The notes below the pieces were generated by a model that had not been told where the DNA came from, searched no databases, and saw only the letters and a list, made by a program, of their open reading frames with translations. From Candidatus Neomarinimicrobiota bacterium (GTDB lineage: Bacteria > Fidelibacterota > JAANXI01), in assembly GCA_021734025.1 (NCBI GenBank), contig JAIPJS010000002.1, positions 124,001-188,000 on the forward strand: a stretch of 64,000 nt of DNA. The letters are read 5' to 3'. The position numbers were made by a program, and so were the translations under genes. Of this stretch, positions 10,101 through 18,751 are shown in pieces. The number at the start of each line of letters is the position of its first letter. The first letter of the stretch is position 1.

Positions 10101-10356
10101 CTCTTTTGTAGCCGACATAGGAAATAACCAGCGTATAGGTCCCGGCGGGAACCTGGTTAATAATAAAGTCGCCGTCCTCGTCTGTTGCCGCCCCCATGCT
10201 TGTCCCTTCCAGCATGGCATTGGCACCGATCAGAGCATTACCTTCTTCATCGGTGATAGTCCCGATAATCTGCCCGGATCCACTTTGTGCGGACACAATC
10301 GAAAATCCCATTAAAACAAACAGGGTGGAAAGAAATATCAGTTTGATTCTAGCCAT
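7189..10356 (-). CDS. TonB-dependent outer-membrane receptor
   Basis: A 1055-residue outer-membrane transporter. A signal peptide (1-23) is followed by a carboxypeptidase-regulatory-like domain at about 26-112 (IIGTITDEEGNALIGANAML ... TLVISYVGYKREQATVEV). A plug domain follows at about 125-245 (LSAQTIKNVVSAEKIRELPD, NTVMVNGVQLPS), then a long beta barrel ending in RKFQLGLRYSF with the terminal Phe expected for BAM-dependent insertion. The plug wording resembles the TIGR01782-like group found with polysaccharide loci in organisms lacking SusD. No SusD-like gene is adjacent. Its probable role is energy-dependent import of xylo-oligosaccharides. Upstream is a LacI-like palindrome about 130 bases away. 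Confidence 0.93.
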   Translation of the reverse strand: MARIKLIFLSTLFVLMGFSIVSAQSGSGQIIGTITDEEGNALIGANAMLEGTSMGAATDEDGDFIINQVPAGTYTLVISYVGYKREQATVEVTTGETVEYNAALVPESVRGEEVVVSAQARGQRQAINEQLSAQTIKNVVSAEKIRELPDENAATALSRLPGISLQEGDKVVIRGMEAKMNTVMVNGVQLPSTDAEDRSTNLGFISSNMLAGIDVTKAVTPDMEANSIGGAVNLRLKEAPSGLHFDVLSQGTYNTQDRTYGNYQLWASISNRFFNDNLGAFFQVNASHEDGGTDFADAEYDYMGTEGNNPEYGARTLGMDNFEYGDEVLIESKNGGSLLLDYRLPNGKLVMQNTYAYTRSDRTQHRQILFFDNTQRSWFPSRDVFDKDLLINSLQGENDFNLLKIDYGISHALSEKKTDIRYGDPGDQIEFFNQQQDAPQPFEPLGTEETRMALTPQDVFDLELNDDPAIWEDARIRENGILWDEDFSERHLNGNFNLTVPASFFNTISGEFKAGGSFKYTTREYNLDRTSTRLTQEAGNYSQEAREYINSIGAQQGPVPHLGDYEDPDYEEERGQYFLGDRFSMGHVIDTDLFDKFLQIAAPGWNAPGYHKTGSLSDDYSGNELLTAGYLMGDFNLGSRWTVLGGVRFEQLNMNYEANFVYQNDDVNGGGRLIEDRGDYPPSVDSVRADQYAAMGQELTNSDRETSHLFPNLQVRYKPTTWMDIRAAYTKTLSRPDFRAVLPMIFRQNNNGGGTAGNPYLDPSVSDNLDTYFSFHNNQIGLFTIGGFYKHIEDIFYQESRLYAALPEDVAYPDSATFAQLGLTPPNPGAVVTTYLNNPYPAKVYGLELEWQTDFWYLPRPFDAMVLNINYTRTFSEMDYQQIIIDEVWNPEEFTIETIEIDTFRTARLLYQGDHTVNVALGADYRGFSGRLSFRMQGDVITSIGVRPEEDAFTGNIYDWAFTIRQQLPVDGLSLFLSGVNIFHNPSRDYQRFSRGYTYERDDEGNLIYRNDAGEIVDRTADGAEISVLDKNIERNLRRITYEPRKFQLGLRYSF

Positions 10357-10484
10357 GTCTGTCTCTCTTTGTTTCGTTCCTATGAAAATTTCGTTTAAGC
10401 AAATTGGTACAATAAAAGGATAGCCGTCCGTTTTTTCGGAGAATTTCCTTTTGAGTGCAAGAGGATTAAAAAGGTTCGATTCTA

Positions 10485-10500
10485 ATTGAACCGTTTCAAT
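10485..10500. promoter_or_regulatory. LacI-like operator candidate upstream of the TonB receptor
   Basis: ATTGAACCGTTTCAAT is an inverted repeat with 6-bp arms ATTGAA/TTCAAT around CCGT. LacI/GalR operators have a similar TGAA..CG..TTCA core. It lies about 130 bases before the receptor start. No LacI-family gene occurs in the window. Confidence 0.4.
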
Positions 10501-11136
10501 ATTGATAAATTTTCAGGAAAAAGGCAAGAGAAAAATGTCAATCCTCAGTTAAATCGGAATCACGACTAAAATATTGGTAGATAACTTGAAAGGGTTGATA
10601 GGTGAAATATCAGATGAGGAGTCAGAAATCCAATGTTAATTTCCCCCGGTTCAATGTATTGTTTGGGGTTAACTACCCATTAATTACGCAAGGATTTGCT
10701 CATGTACGGGTATTTTTCTTCTCAGCGAGTTTCACACAACGAGTTGTAACAATATTGATATATCTCAAATCTCAAAATCATAGTGACATTCGGTGACTAA
10801 CCCTGAAAACAGAGATATCTTGACTTATGCGGTATGACTTAGCAGAGTCTTTTGACCATAGACAGAGAAGGTTACAGGCGGTGCCCCATTCATATAACAA
10901 TACCTTATGAGCAGGAAATGTTACTGGTATTCTCAAACACGAATTTTTTCAGATCCAGGGATGGAAGCCCAAAAAAACCTACTTCAAAATTTGAACATTC
11001 GAAAACTACTTTGCATGGACTGAACAAATTTTCTTGTGCTTCCTGCTGATTATGAATAAACTAAAATCCACCAAATGGTTGTCACTGGTTTTCGACAGGA
11101 TCAAAAATTTTAAAAATCTATCTGCTGATATTTATC

Positions 11137-11152
11137 TGGTTGAAGTCAACCA
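11137..11152. promoter_or_regulatory. Perfect palindrome upstream of GH10
   Basis: TGGTTGAAGTCAACCA has 7-bp perfect arms around AG and lies 82 bases before the GH10 ATG. Its size and position fit an operator. The regulator family is not assigned. Confidence 0.45.
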
Positions 11153-11233
11153 AGACAAGGGTTTATGATACAACCCCAATAGCAAATTTAGGAGAAAGAT
11201 AAGTGTATATTAAATGTAAACTCGAGGGAGGCT

Positions 11234-14131
11234 ATGAGAACTTTAATGGTACAGTCTACTAAAATTGCAGCAACTAGCGCTGTAGTTAGTTCGCTGCTTA
11301 TTATGTTCCTGTTCGGCCGGGCCAATGCACAGGCTGTGGCCAATCCGAACGGAAGCTTTGAATCTTCCGCGGTCACGGTTGGCGACGATACCAGCGGTAT
11401 CGATGGCTGGTCGTTTGAGCTTGGCGGAGATGCAAATGCCAACTTTACGATTGTGGATGATACGGTACAGCACGGTAATTTTGCGCTGAAAATTGCCGTA
11501 AATGCACTGGGATCCAATGATTGGGATATTCAGGTTGTTAACGAACCGTTCTTTGTTGAGCCCAATGTCCAATTTCAGATGTCGGTTTGGGCGCGGACGG
11601 ATTCGACTCCCGAAGCGACAGCCAACTTCACAGTCGGTAATCCTGCATTTGGTGAATTCGGGCGTATGGGTGGAGCAGAAGTTACCAATACCTGGCAGGA
11701 ATATACCCTGAACTTCACCCCAGGTGCAGGTAACGATACCGGACGGGTACCAATTCATTTTAACATGTCCGGGAACGAAGGCGTTACTTTCTATGTTGAT
11801 AACGTCCGGATAACCAGACCATATAATAATCCGAACGGTGGTTTCGAAGCGTCAGCGGCAACTCCCGGAGAGGACCAGTCCGTCACTCAGGGCTGGCAGT
11901 TCTATGAAGACGCCGGAGAGGCGCTGTATGAAATTGTATCGGATACAACACACTCAGGAAGTCGCGCACTAGCTGTGACGGTAAACACTGCTGGTTCGAA
12001 TCCCTGGGACCTTCAGGTGGTCAACGAACCGTTTCCGGTAACGCCTGGTGAGTCGTATACATACTCGGTCTGGGCACGGACCAAGGACTCCGACGGCGGT
12101 ACGGCACACTTCACGGTTGGCGATCCGTCATTCAGCGAACAATTCCGAACGGAGGTCACTGAGGGACTCACAACCGAATGGCAGGAGATTACAGGTTCAT
12201 TCACGATAGATGAATCAGATACCAGTGTTGCACGGGCTCCGATTCATGTCAGTTTCGATGAAAATGTGGGTGAGACGGTATATTTCGATGACCTCAGAAT
12301 CCAGAGAATCCAACCGCCAACGGATATCCCCATAATTGTTGAAGCAGAATTGCCGGATTCCATTGGAAGCGAGTGGGATACCCTCTCTACTGATGGTATG
12401 ACTTATATTACTACCACGACCGACTATAATGAAACTACCGGTAGCGCGGATTATCCAGGTGAAAACCGGACAGCAACCTATGAAGTGACATTCCCGGACG
12501 TTGGTACTTATGACCTTTTTGTCCGGTTATATGTCGGTGCAAACACCTTTGACGACGACAGCTGGTTCTATGGCAATGGTTTTGGCGAACAAGACCCGGC
12601 AACTACAGACGGCTGGATCCTGATGAACGGTATGGCATCCGCCGGTTTCACTGGTCCAAATTCGGTTGTAAGAGAGGCTGGAGGATCAGGCTCGGAAGTC
12701 TGGAAATGGGTGAATGTATCCCGGAACGCATTTCAGGGTGATACATCGTTGACCTGGACTGTTGATGATGAAAGTGAACTAACTAAAACCTTCGTGATTG
12801 GCGCCCGTGAAAACGGTTTGAATTTCGACAAATTCGCCTTTGGTCGATCAGATCTGTATTTCACAGTAGAAAATCTTGACAGCGTAACTGCAGGCTCTGA
12901 TAGTGATCCTGAACCACCACGGGAAGCTCCAATTGCAGAGGGTAAATCAAAATTCCTGGGTAACATCTACAGCTCATCCCAGATTCAGTGGTTTGAATAC
13001 TACTGGAACCAGGTGACACCTGAGAACGCAGGTAAATGGGGTAGCGTGGAAGGGACCCGCGACCAGATGAACTGGGGCTCGCTCGACGCATCTTACAATC
13101 TGGCGCAAGACAACGGCTTCCCGTTTCACTTCCATGTGCTTGTCTGGGGAGCGCAACAACCAGGCTGGATCTCTAACCTGGATTCCACTGAACAATTAGC
13201 CGAGATCCGGGAGTGGTTCGAAGCGGTGGCTGCTCGATATCCGAACATCGACTATCTTGAAGTGGTTAATGAAGCCCTTCCAGGACACAATCCACCTAAT
13301 GGTAATGGCGATAATGCCAACTACATTAACGCCTTGGGCGGCTCCGGCGAAACTGGTTATGATTGGATCATCACCGCTTTCGAAATGGCTGCTGAGATCT
13401 TCCCGGAGGAAACCCAGTTGATGATTAATGACTATGGGATAGTTTCAAGTGCCCAGAGCACTGCAGACTACCTTGAGATTATCAATCTACTGATCGATCG
13501 GGATCTGCTCGATATAATCGGTGTTCAGGCGCATACCTTCTCTGTTGCTAATGCATCGGCATCGACCATCCAACAATCGTTGAATGATCTTGCCGCAACC
13601 GGACTGCCGATTCAGGCAACGGAGTTCGACATCGCGTACGCGAACGACCAGAACCAGTTACAGGAATATCAAGAGAAGTTCCCAATCTTCTGGGAGCATC
13701 CAGACGTAGAAGGTATGACCCTGTGGGGTTGGCGGCCGGGTCTCTGGCAGAATGATGCCAATCTGGTCACAGAAGCTGGTGAACACAGGCCTGCTATGGA
13801 TTGGCTTATTAATTACGTTGATACAGTGACGGTAGGAATCCACGATCCTGCTGACGGTCTCCCGACTGCCTTCAAGGTCTACGAGAACTACCCGAATCCG
13901 TTCAACCCGAGCACCAACATCATGTTTGATGTACCTTCCAAGACGGAAATTACCCTGAATGTATATGATCTCAGGGGACGCCTGGTGAAGACGCTGGTGA
14001 ACGAGGTGAAGGAGCCGGGTCAGTATACCGTAACGTTTGATGTGAACAACCGCTTTGCGAGTGGTTTGTACTTCTATCGCCTGAAAGCCGGTGATTATAC
14101 GGAAGTCAAACGGATGATGCTGATTAAGTAA
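11234..14131 (+). CDS. GH10 endo-beta-1,4-xylanase with three N-terminal binding modules and sorting tail
   Basis: A secreted 965-residue modular xylanase cutting internal beta-1,4 bonds in xylan. Signal peptide about 1-33. Two tandem CBM4/9/22-like modules at about 37-195 and 199-357, each starting with PNG.FE and containing W[DS]..VVNEPF; they are clear paralogues of each other. A CBM6/35-like module follows at about 365-540 (VEAELP ... NFDKFAFG). The GH10 catalytic domain at about 565-865 is compact, with acid/base Glu680 in VVNEA and nucleophile Glu797 in ATEFD. Residues about 880-965 form a YPNPFNPSTN sorting module. GAGGGAGG lies very close to the ATG; an in-frame ATG four codons on is the alternative start. 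It has its own terminator. Confidence 0.95.
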   Translation: MRTLMVQSTKIAATSAVVSSLLIMFLFGRANAQAVANPNGSFESSAVTVGDDTSGIDGWSFELGGDANANFTIVDDTVQHGNFALKIAVNALGSNDWDIQVVNEPFFVEPNVQFQMSVWARTDSTPEATANFTVGNPAFGEFGRMGGAEVTNTWQEYTLNFTPGAGNDTGRVPIHFNMSGNEGVTFYVDNVRITRPYNNPNGGFEASAATPGEDQSVTQGWQFYEDAGEALYEIVSDTTHSGSRALAVTVNTAGSNPWDLQVVNEPFPVTPGESYTYSVWARTKDSDGGTAHFTVGDPSFSEQFRTEVTEGLTTEWQEITGSFTIDESDTSVARAPIHVSFDENVGETVYFDDLRIQRIQPPTDIPIIVEAELPDSIGSEWDTLSTDGMTYITTTTDYNETTGSADYPGENRTATYEVTFPDVGTYDLFVRLYVGANTFDDDSWFYGNGFGEQDPATTDGWILMNGMASAGFTGPNSVVREAGGSGSEVWKWVNVSRNAFQGDTSLTWTVDDESELTKTFVIGARENGLNFDKFAFGRSDLYFTVENLDSVTAGSDSDPEPPREAPIAEGKSKFLGNIYSSSQIQWFEYYWNQVTPENAGKWGSVEGTRDQMNWGSLDASYNLAQDNGFPFHFHVLVWGAQQPGWISNLDSTEQLAEIREWFEAVAARYPNIDYLEVVNEALPGHNPPNGNGDNANYINALGGSGETGYDWIITAFEMAAEIFPEETQLMINDYGIVSSAQSTADYLEIINLLIDRDLLDIIGVQAHTFSVANASASTIQQSLNDLAATGLPIQATEFDIAYANDQNQLQEYQEKFPIFWEHPDVEGMTLWGWRPGLWQNDANLVTEAGEHRPAMDWLINYVDTVTVGIHDPADGLPTAFKVYENYPNPFNPSTNIMFDVPSKTEITLNVYDLRGRLVKTLVNEVKEPGQYTVTFDVNNRFASGLYFYRLKAGDYTEVKRMMLIK

Positions 14132-14181
14132 CGCTCTTTCCGGGATACGTTGGAAACATTCGCAGTAAGGTTTGAGTGCAT

Positions 14182-14217
14182 AAAGAGATGCCCCGGCTGG
14201 TACCGGGGCATCTCTTT
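14182..14217 (+). terminator. Strong terminator after GH10
   Basis: Two perfect 15-base arms (AAAGAGATGCCCCGG and its complement) around the loop CTGGTA, ending in CTTTCTT, 50 bases after the GH10 stop. Confidence 0.9.
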
Positions 14218-14669
14218 CTTTGGACCGGTTTCTCATCAAATGTTCTGCCATTAGCAACTCACCCGGTGATCATTTGGAGACTTCTTCAGGGGTAATAGAA
14301 CCAGAAAAGTATAAACGATTCGATCCCGGATAAAAAGAGTGCACCAATTAGTAATTTTTTGGGTATCACTCATTTTTCGCTGGCATACCACTGAGTACAT
14401 ACCGTTCTTGTTCTGCCCTTATTATTAATGAATGCACCCGGCTGTAAACTGTGAACAGAAAAATTACTATGCTCCCTGCATAATCCGGTTGTATTTTTTT
14501 CCACCTGTTGCGGTGGCGTCGGGTAATTGGTATCATACCACAGCACTAGGGTTAGTGGTAGAATGCTCCGATATTTGACTATCGATGCAGGGATCGCTGG
14601 TAATTATTTGGGGCTTCAAATGCAATGACTGATTGGCAGCGCACCTGAAAATTTGAAGTAAGGAATCCG
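14218..14669. other. Gene-free stretch after GH10 with a TGGTATCATACCA palindrome
   Basis: No gene seen in about 450 bases. At 14528-14540 there is a perfect palindrome TGGTAT-C-ATACCA; a related half-match TGGCATACCA lies about 150 bases before it. The core resembles GntR-type (UxuR/ExuR-like) uronate operators, which would fit a glucuronoxylan locus; this is inference. Confidence 0.4.
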
Positions 14670-15188
14670 ATGTTTCAGAAAGACTATCTGATGCGACAAA
14701 TTATGGAGTTTTCCAAGGGATTAGCCCGAATTCTAGGCAGACAAAAATCGGGTGAGGTTGTAGAAACAGGACAGGAATTGGATGAAATTTATCAATCTTC
14801 TCTCGGACTTGGCCGGGATACTGTCCTACAAATGTCGGATCAGCAACTGTTGATACTGTTCGGCGGTGAAGAAGCCATCGAATCCGACAAATGCATTATG
14901 CTGGCGGAACTGTTTTATACTGAATTACAACTACTCCATACCGCCAAAGATGATCCCCTGCGTAACGAACTCCGGCTCCGGGCGCTACGATATTATTTGT
15001 TGGCGGTGCATGGAACAGACATGTGGGATGACACAGAGTTCAGGCAACATTTTGAGGAAGTTCGTGACTCTCTTTCCTTGTCTAATATCCCGATTTCACT
15101 GTTAGAATACCTCGTTACCTATTATGAACGAGTAGGCGACCAGGCAAACAAGGCTCAAGTGATGGAAGAAATCAGTCGCCGGACATAA
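14670..15188 (+). CDS. Small cytoplasmic protein, DUF6483-like
   Basis: 172 residues, mostly helical, no signal peptide and no membrane segment. The N-terminus MFQKDYLMRQIMEFSKGLARILG resembles the start of DUF6483 proteins (a family of unknown function); I recognise this from pattern only. Residues 50-110 read like a pair of helical repeats (LYTELQLL ... LRALRYYLLAVHG), and the C-terminus like a TPR-type end. An AAGGAAT site precedes the ATG. It stands alone on the plus strand. Function unknown. Confidence 0.65.
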   Translation: MFQKDYLMRQIMEFSKGLARILGRQKSGEVVETGQELDEIYQSSLGLGRDTVLQMSDQQLLILFGGEEAIESDKCIMLAELFYTELQLLHTAKDDPLRNELRLRALRYYLLAVHGTDMWDDTEFRQHFEEVRDSLSLSNIPISLLEYLVTYYERVGDQANKAQVMEEISRRT

Positions 15189-15217
15189 TATGTATAGACT
15201 CTGTATCCTGGTTCCAG

Positions 15218-15470
15218 TTTCTCCTTATGACATTTTCAGGATAAACGCTACGGCAACGATAAAATCGATGGCCTTCAGATTTGGTTTTCTGGCATTCGGG
15301 ATAATAATCCCCTGTAATAGAGTTCTTCGACCGTCAGAGCAATCAACTCCATCATGAGTAAAGAGGCTGCATATGTTATAATCAGCACCGTTTGGATGGA
15401 CGTAAAAATCAATTTTTTCAGAGGAGATTTAACATACGGAATAGCGAAAGAAATGTGGCGTAGGTCTGAT
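15218..15470 (-). pseudogene. Remnant of a CPBP-family intramembrane protease
   Basis: On the minus strand an open stretch from about 15470 to the stop at 15275 reads a hydrophobic helix followed by VEELYYRGLLSRMP. The EE...R motif is the hallmark of CPBP (CAAX-type) proteases. After the stop, another frame continues with hydrophobic coding (about 15265-15218), so a frameshift is likely. No start codon with a ribosome site is visible. The piece is far shorter than the family (about 200-300 residues), so it is a decayed fragment. Confidence 0.45.
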
Positions 15471-15492
15471 GGATACTATGAATAATTTTATG

Positions 15493-16158
15493 CTACTTCA
15501 GTTGATATCCGATTACAACCTGCAATATTTCTATCGGTAATTTTGTCGTCGCGGTGCTCGTTGAATTCCCATCGGAGGTAGCCTGATCATATTCGGGTCT
15601 GCCTCGATAATATCTGAGACCGATATTTACCGAATTGTAAATTAATCCGCCACCCAGTCCAATTGCGAGCGAGGTTCCCATCTTTGTACCTTGCCTAACA
15701 TCGCCTTCACCCGTGGAAAGTGTAATATCCGGAAAGCGTGACAGAAGTGCCCCTCCCTGGAGGATACCGTTTATTTGTAAATTCCGCGACGGAGTAGAAC
15801 GAATTTCAACCCCGCTCAAAGCCCAGGCTGTCAGATAATTCTCGGCGTTCACACCAAGTACTCCCAGCTCCGACAAGGCACTCTGCAGACCTGCCTCGTT
15901 GAAACCGTTGCCCGTGATTGCCATAGTTGTAGTCCAATAGAGGATCTCATTTATCTGTTTATAGCCATCGGCCATTGCGCCTAATCCGAATTCGGCAAAA
16001 CCGGCGTCGGATCCTAAGGTGTTCCCGTAATCTCCCAACGGGAAATTACCGCCACCGTACAGGGTATATCGTGGGTCGGAATTGCTCACCTGAGCATTAC
16101 CCGCTGAAACAAACAGCACCGCACTTAGTATCAACACAATATATCGAACGACTTTCAT
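15493..16158 (-). CDS. Outer-membrane beta-barrel protein of unknown function
   Basis: I start it at the ATG at 16158, preceded by GGGGGAT; an upstream ATG at 16212 lacks both ribosome site and signal context. This gives 221 residues with a signal peptide (MKVVRYIVLILSAVLFVSAGNAQ cleaved after NAQ). Alternating hydrophobic strands follow, for example LAIGLGGGLIYNSVNIGLRYY, then a final LPIEILQVVIGYQLK strand, as in small outer-membrane barrels. Two decayed pieces of paralogous genes lie at 16264-16473 and 18510-18697, so this is the surviving member of a tandem family. Function not recognised; it may be a passive porin or surface protein of the glycan locus. Confidence 0.7.
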   Translation of the reverse strand: MKVVRYIVLILSAVLFVSAGNAQVSNSDPRYTLYGGGNFPLGDYGNTLGSDAGFAEFGLGAMADGYKQINEILYWTTTMAITGNGFNEAGLQSALSELGVLGVNAENYLTAWALSGVEIRSTPSRNLQINGILQGGALLSRFPDITLSTGEGDVRQGTKMGTSLAIGLGGGLIYNSVNIGLRYYRGRPEYDQATSDGNSTSTATTKLPIEILQVVIGYQLK

Positions 16159-16440
16159 TTTATATCCCCCAGGGTCATAAACGATGTAGAAAAATGATAA
16201 TTTCGCTATCATCCTTTTTGGCGTTCTGATTGGACATAAGATGATAAATTTTTACCAGAGTTGTTAATGGAATACTCCCGGCATCTGGAACAGAGTGGCA
16301 GGTAACGTGGCTGCCTGACTGTATGTTGGTTCTCCGTGATATATTAGTATGCCAAGTTCCACTGTATTACATTCGACATCTACCCCGACAACTAACGCCA
16401 ATGCCCGGGTGAGATCGGTAGTTTGAGTTATGTCGATATC
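16150..16440. repeat. Direct repeat copy 1 (start and promoter of the barrel gene plus decayed barrel end)
   Basis: The sequence from the first codons of the barrel gene (complement of ATGAAAGTC), through its roughly 100-base upstream spacer, into the remnant barrel C-terminus is repeated at 18402-18670 with scattered substitutions. Shared blocks include GGGTCATAAACGATGTAGAA and GATAAATTTTTACCAGAGTT. Confidence 0.85.
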
Positions 16441-16473
16441 TTGTTTCGGATGACCGTCTGATAAGCCTAACAA
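16264..16473 (-). pseudogene. C-terminal remnant of an outer-membrane barrel paralogue (A)
   Basis: A 69-codon minus-strand frame contains LALVVGVDVECNTVELGILI and IYHGEPTYSQ followed by LPATLFQMPGVFH. This lines up with the last 50 residues of the intact barrel (LAIGLGGGLIYNSVNIGLRY ... LPIEILQVVIGYQ). There is no signal peptide and the N-terminal body is absent. Its missing N-terminus is most simply explained by the GH30 gene now lying upstream. Confidence 0.65.
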
Positions 16474-16736
16474 ATTTTAGAAAGTCCGCCAGTAATTGCA
16501 AAAGTTTTCATCCCACGAACCCTTGGTGCTAATGATAGAGCCGGCATTTAGGTGTATTCACAATAACGATTCGGTAAGACCAATTGAAATTGATAAACTG
16601 TATAGGAGCCACAGGCAAGACTCAGCCAAAACTCACAGGAACTGACTTTAGTCAGGGATAACGCCTAAGATTCATATTTATTTTGGAATTATTTGTAATT
16701 ATCAGAGGACATAATGAGCTGCGACCCTCCAACAAA

Positions 16737-18377
16737 TTACCGAAGCAAAATCAGTTTATTCCGTCGAATTTGTTCGCCCATGCGGAACTCATAGAGGTAA
16801 GTTCCGCTGCTCGCTTGTCTTCCAGAATGATCGAGGCCGTCCCATGTAACAATGTATTCACCAGATGATTGGATTTTGCCAACTAGTTCGGTAACCATTC
16901 TGCCTGAGATATCAATAATCCGGATTGAGATATAACCGCGTTCCGGAACAGAATACCGAATCTGCGTTCCGCCGTTAAACGGATTCGGATAATTTTGCCA
17001 CAGGCGAATTTTATTCGCCATCGATTGAACTTGCGGTTTGACTGACGTCATACTACCCCGAATTGCAAGTGTCGTAATCGTCCTTGGTGGTAAATCCAGG
17101 AAATCAGAATCGCCGAAATTTTGAAGGAACTTTCCATCTCTGGATTCAGACGTTCGATAGACCTCTCCACTTTTGACACCGTACTTTCCCAAATCCAGCG
17201 CCATAGAAAAGTTATAATCGGCTGTGTTCAGGATGACCATTGTCAGGCTATCTTTTTCAACGCTTTGGAAGGCCGACATCTTTAGTCCATCAATGTTGTT
17301 TTCTATATTCACCCGCCGCCAACCCGGATAAATAAAACGTGAATATTGCCAAAACGCCCAAAATGTTTTGCTCAGAGTATATGTCTGGTCATCCAATTCC
17401 ACCAGTCCCTGTCCTGGCCAAACTAAATTCCAATACAAGTAAGCTGCAACGTTTTCGTACACAAGTGCGTTATGAATAACCCAGGCAGTCTGAAACCAGT
17501 CGCCACAATCGCCCCTACCGAACTCGGTCTGAAAAATCGGTTTGTCATTGTAATTCTCAGCAATTGCTGACATGTTCTCTATGTACGAATCCGGATTTTT
17601 GTGGTCTCCACCGTGATACAGGTGGTGAGCGTACCCATTTAGCTGGTACAGTTGATCATTAGCGGCCAGTCCGTTGGCGTAATTCTGGAATAGATTATAA
17701 CCAATTCCCAATACTTCAGGACCAATAAATTTTACCGGTGAATCCAGATCTTGAAATTTGGTATATACTGCATCCAGGGCCTCAGGATATCCGGCCAGGC
17801 TCCCTTCCGTGGCACCCAGTTCACAGGTTTCCCAATCGTCGTCGACATAACCGGGCTCATTCTGGATGCTGATATAATCCAGGAAAATCCCTTCGTTTTC
17901 ATAATAGTAGAACGAATTCAGCCAATAATCGGCATAGACGTCGTACGCATATTCGTCGTCCGTTTTTATGAGTGTTCCGCCCCCGTTTATTGTACCGTCA
18001 CTCTTAAGATTCGCCGGTGGCGACCAAGAACTCATCAGAACAAGAGAATTGTCTCCCCGGTAATATCTGAAATTATCGACGATCTCAGCGTAATTGTTTA
18101 GATGCCCTTCCTGATTATATCCGTACCGGTTTTTAATACGGAGAATATCCAAATGTAGAGTATCGAAAATATACTCGTAGATTTCATCTTTTTGGGGATG
18201 ACTGGTCAGCAAATTCTCATACCAAGCAATAGAAGCGCCAAAACCGATTATTGTTTGGCGCGTGTTTTCTGGTTGTACCGTGACATCCGCCTCAACAAGT
18301 TCTCCGCCAGGGAAAAAGAGTAATAATCCTGTATTTATAATTAGGCTGCGTAAAAAGTTCTGTCGCAACATATCCAC
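16737..18377 (-). CDS. GH30 (subfamily 8-like) glucuronoxylanase with sorting tail
   Basis: A 546-residue secreted enzyme, probably cutting xylan next to glucuronosyl side chains. N-terminal hydrophobic signal about 10-30. The TIM barrel plus side beta domain covers about 31-430: IIGFGASIAWYENLL at the start, SSWSPPANLKS at about 116-126, acid/base Glu174 in SIQNEP, nucleophile Glu285 in IFQTEFG. The C-terminal 85 residues are a YPNPFNGGTQIRYS sorting module. The gene sits between a relic barrel start (ATGAAAGTC..., 18404) and a relic barrel end (16264-16473), which points to insertion or replacement within a tandem barrel array. The subfamily-8 assignment comes from the general motif pattern and the locus context; substrate specificity needs comparison with known GH30_8 structures. 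Confidence 0.9.
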   Translation of the reverse strand: MDMLRQNFLRSLIINTGLLLFFPGGELVEADVTVQPENTRQTIIGFGASIAWYENLLTSHPQKDEIYEYIFDTLHLDILRIKNRYGYNQEGHLNNYAEIVDNFRYYRGDNSLVLMSSWSPPANLKSDGTINGGGTLIKTDDEYAYDVYADYWLNSFYYYENEGIFLDYISIQNEPGYVDDDWETCELGATEGSLAGYPEALDAVYTKFQDLDSPVKFIGPEVLGIGYNLFQNYANGLAANDQLYQLNGYAHHLYHGGDHKNPDSYIENMSAIAENYNDKPIFQTEFGRGDCGDWFQTAWVIHNALVYENVAAYLYWNLVWPGQGLVELDDQTYTLSKTFWAFWQYSRFIYPGWRRVNIENNIDGLKMSAFQSVEKDSLTMVILNTADYNFSMALDLGKYGVKSGEVYRTSESRDGKFLQNFGDSDFLDLPPRTITTLAIRGSMTSVKPQVQSMANKIRLWQNYPNPFNGGTQIRYSVPERGYISIRIIDISGRMVTELVGKIQSSGEYIVTWDGLDHSGRQASSGTYLYEFRMGEQIRRNKLILLR

Positions 18378-18401
18378 GATTCTCCCTTAGCTGATGACTT
18401 T

Positions 18402-18670
18402 CATTTTATTTCCCCCAGGGTCATAAACGATGTAGAAAAATGATAATTTCGCTAACATCCTTTTCGGCGTTTTGATCTTACATAAGATGATAAATTTTTA
18501 CCAGAGTTGTTAAAAGTATACTCCCAGCATCAATTGGAACAGAATAACAGGTAACGTAACCGTCTGACTGTATGTGAGTTCTCCGTGATATATTCGTATG
18601 CCGATATCAACTGCACTATATTCAATATCTACGCCGACGACGAACGCCAAATTCAGGGGAAGTGAGGCAA
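18402..18670. repeat. Direct repeat copy 2, upstream of GH30
   Basis: This matches 16150-16440. It starts with the complement of ATGAAAGTC, the barrel start; here the frame ends three codons later at TAA. The barrel spacer and a decayed barrel C-terminus follow. GH30 therefore uses, or follows, a promoter that once served a barrel gene. Confidence 0.85.
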
Positions 18671-18697
18671 ATTGTGTAATTTCGAAATCCTGGCTGG
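18510..18697 (-). pseudogene. C-terminal remnant of an outer-membrane barrel paralogue (B)
   Basis: A minus-strand frame from just after a stop (about 18697) reads FVVGVDIEYSAVDIGIRIYH, then LPVILFQLMLGVYF before TAA. It ends in Phe as intact barrels do and aligns with the end of the intact barrel at 15493. About 60 codons remain; the rest is replaced by the GH39 gene end. Confidence 0.65.
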
Positions 18698-18751
18698 GCA
18701 GTTATTTCCCATAGATATAAAATCGGTTTGTCTCTCCAGAGATTTCTAATC

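Larger units (their letters stand above)
10357..11233. other. Divergent intergenic region between the receptor and GH10 genes
   Basis: 876 bases with no convincing gene; short open frames lack a ribosome site or recognisable content. The stretch is AT-rich and holds two palindromes listed separately, one near each flanking gene. It is the likely regulatory centre of the locus. Confidence 0.6.
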
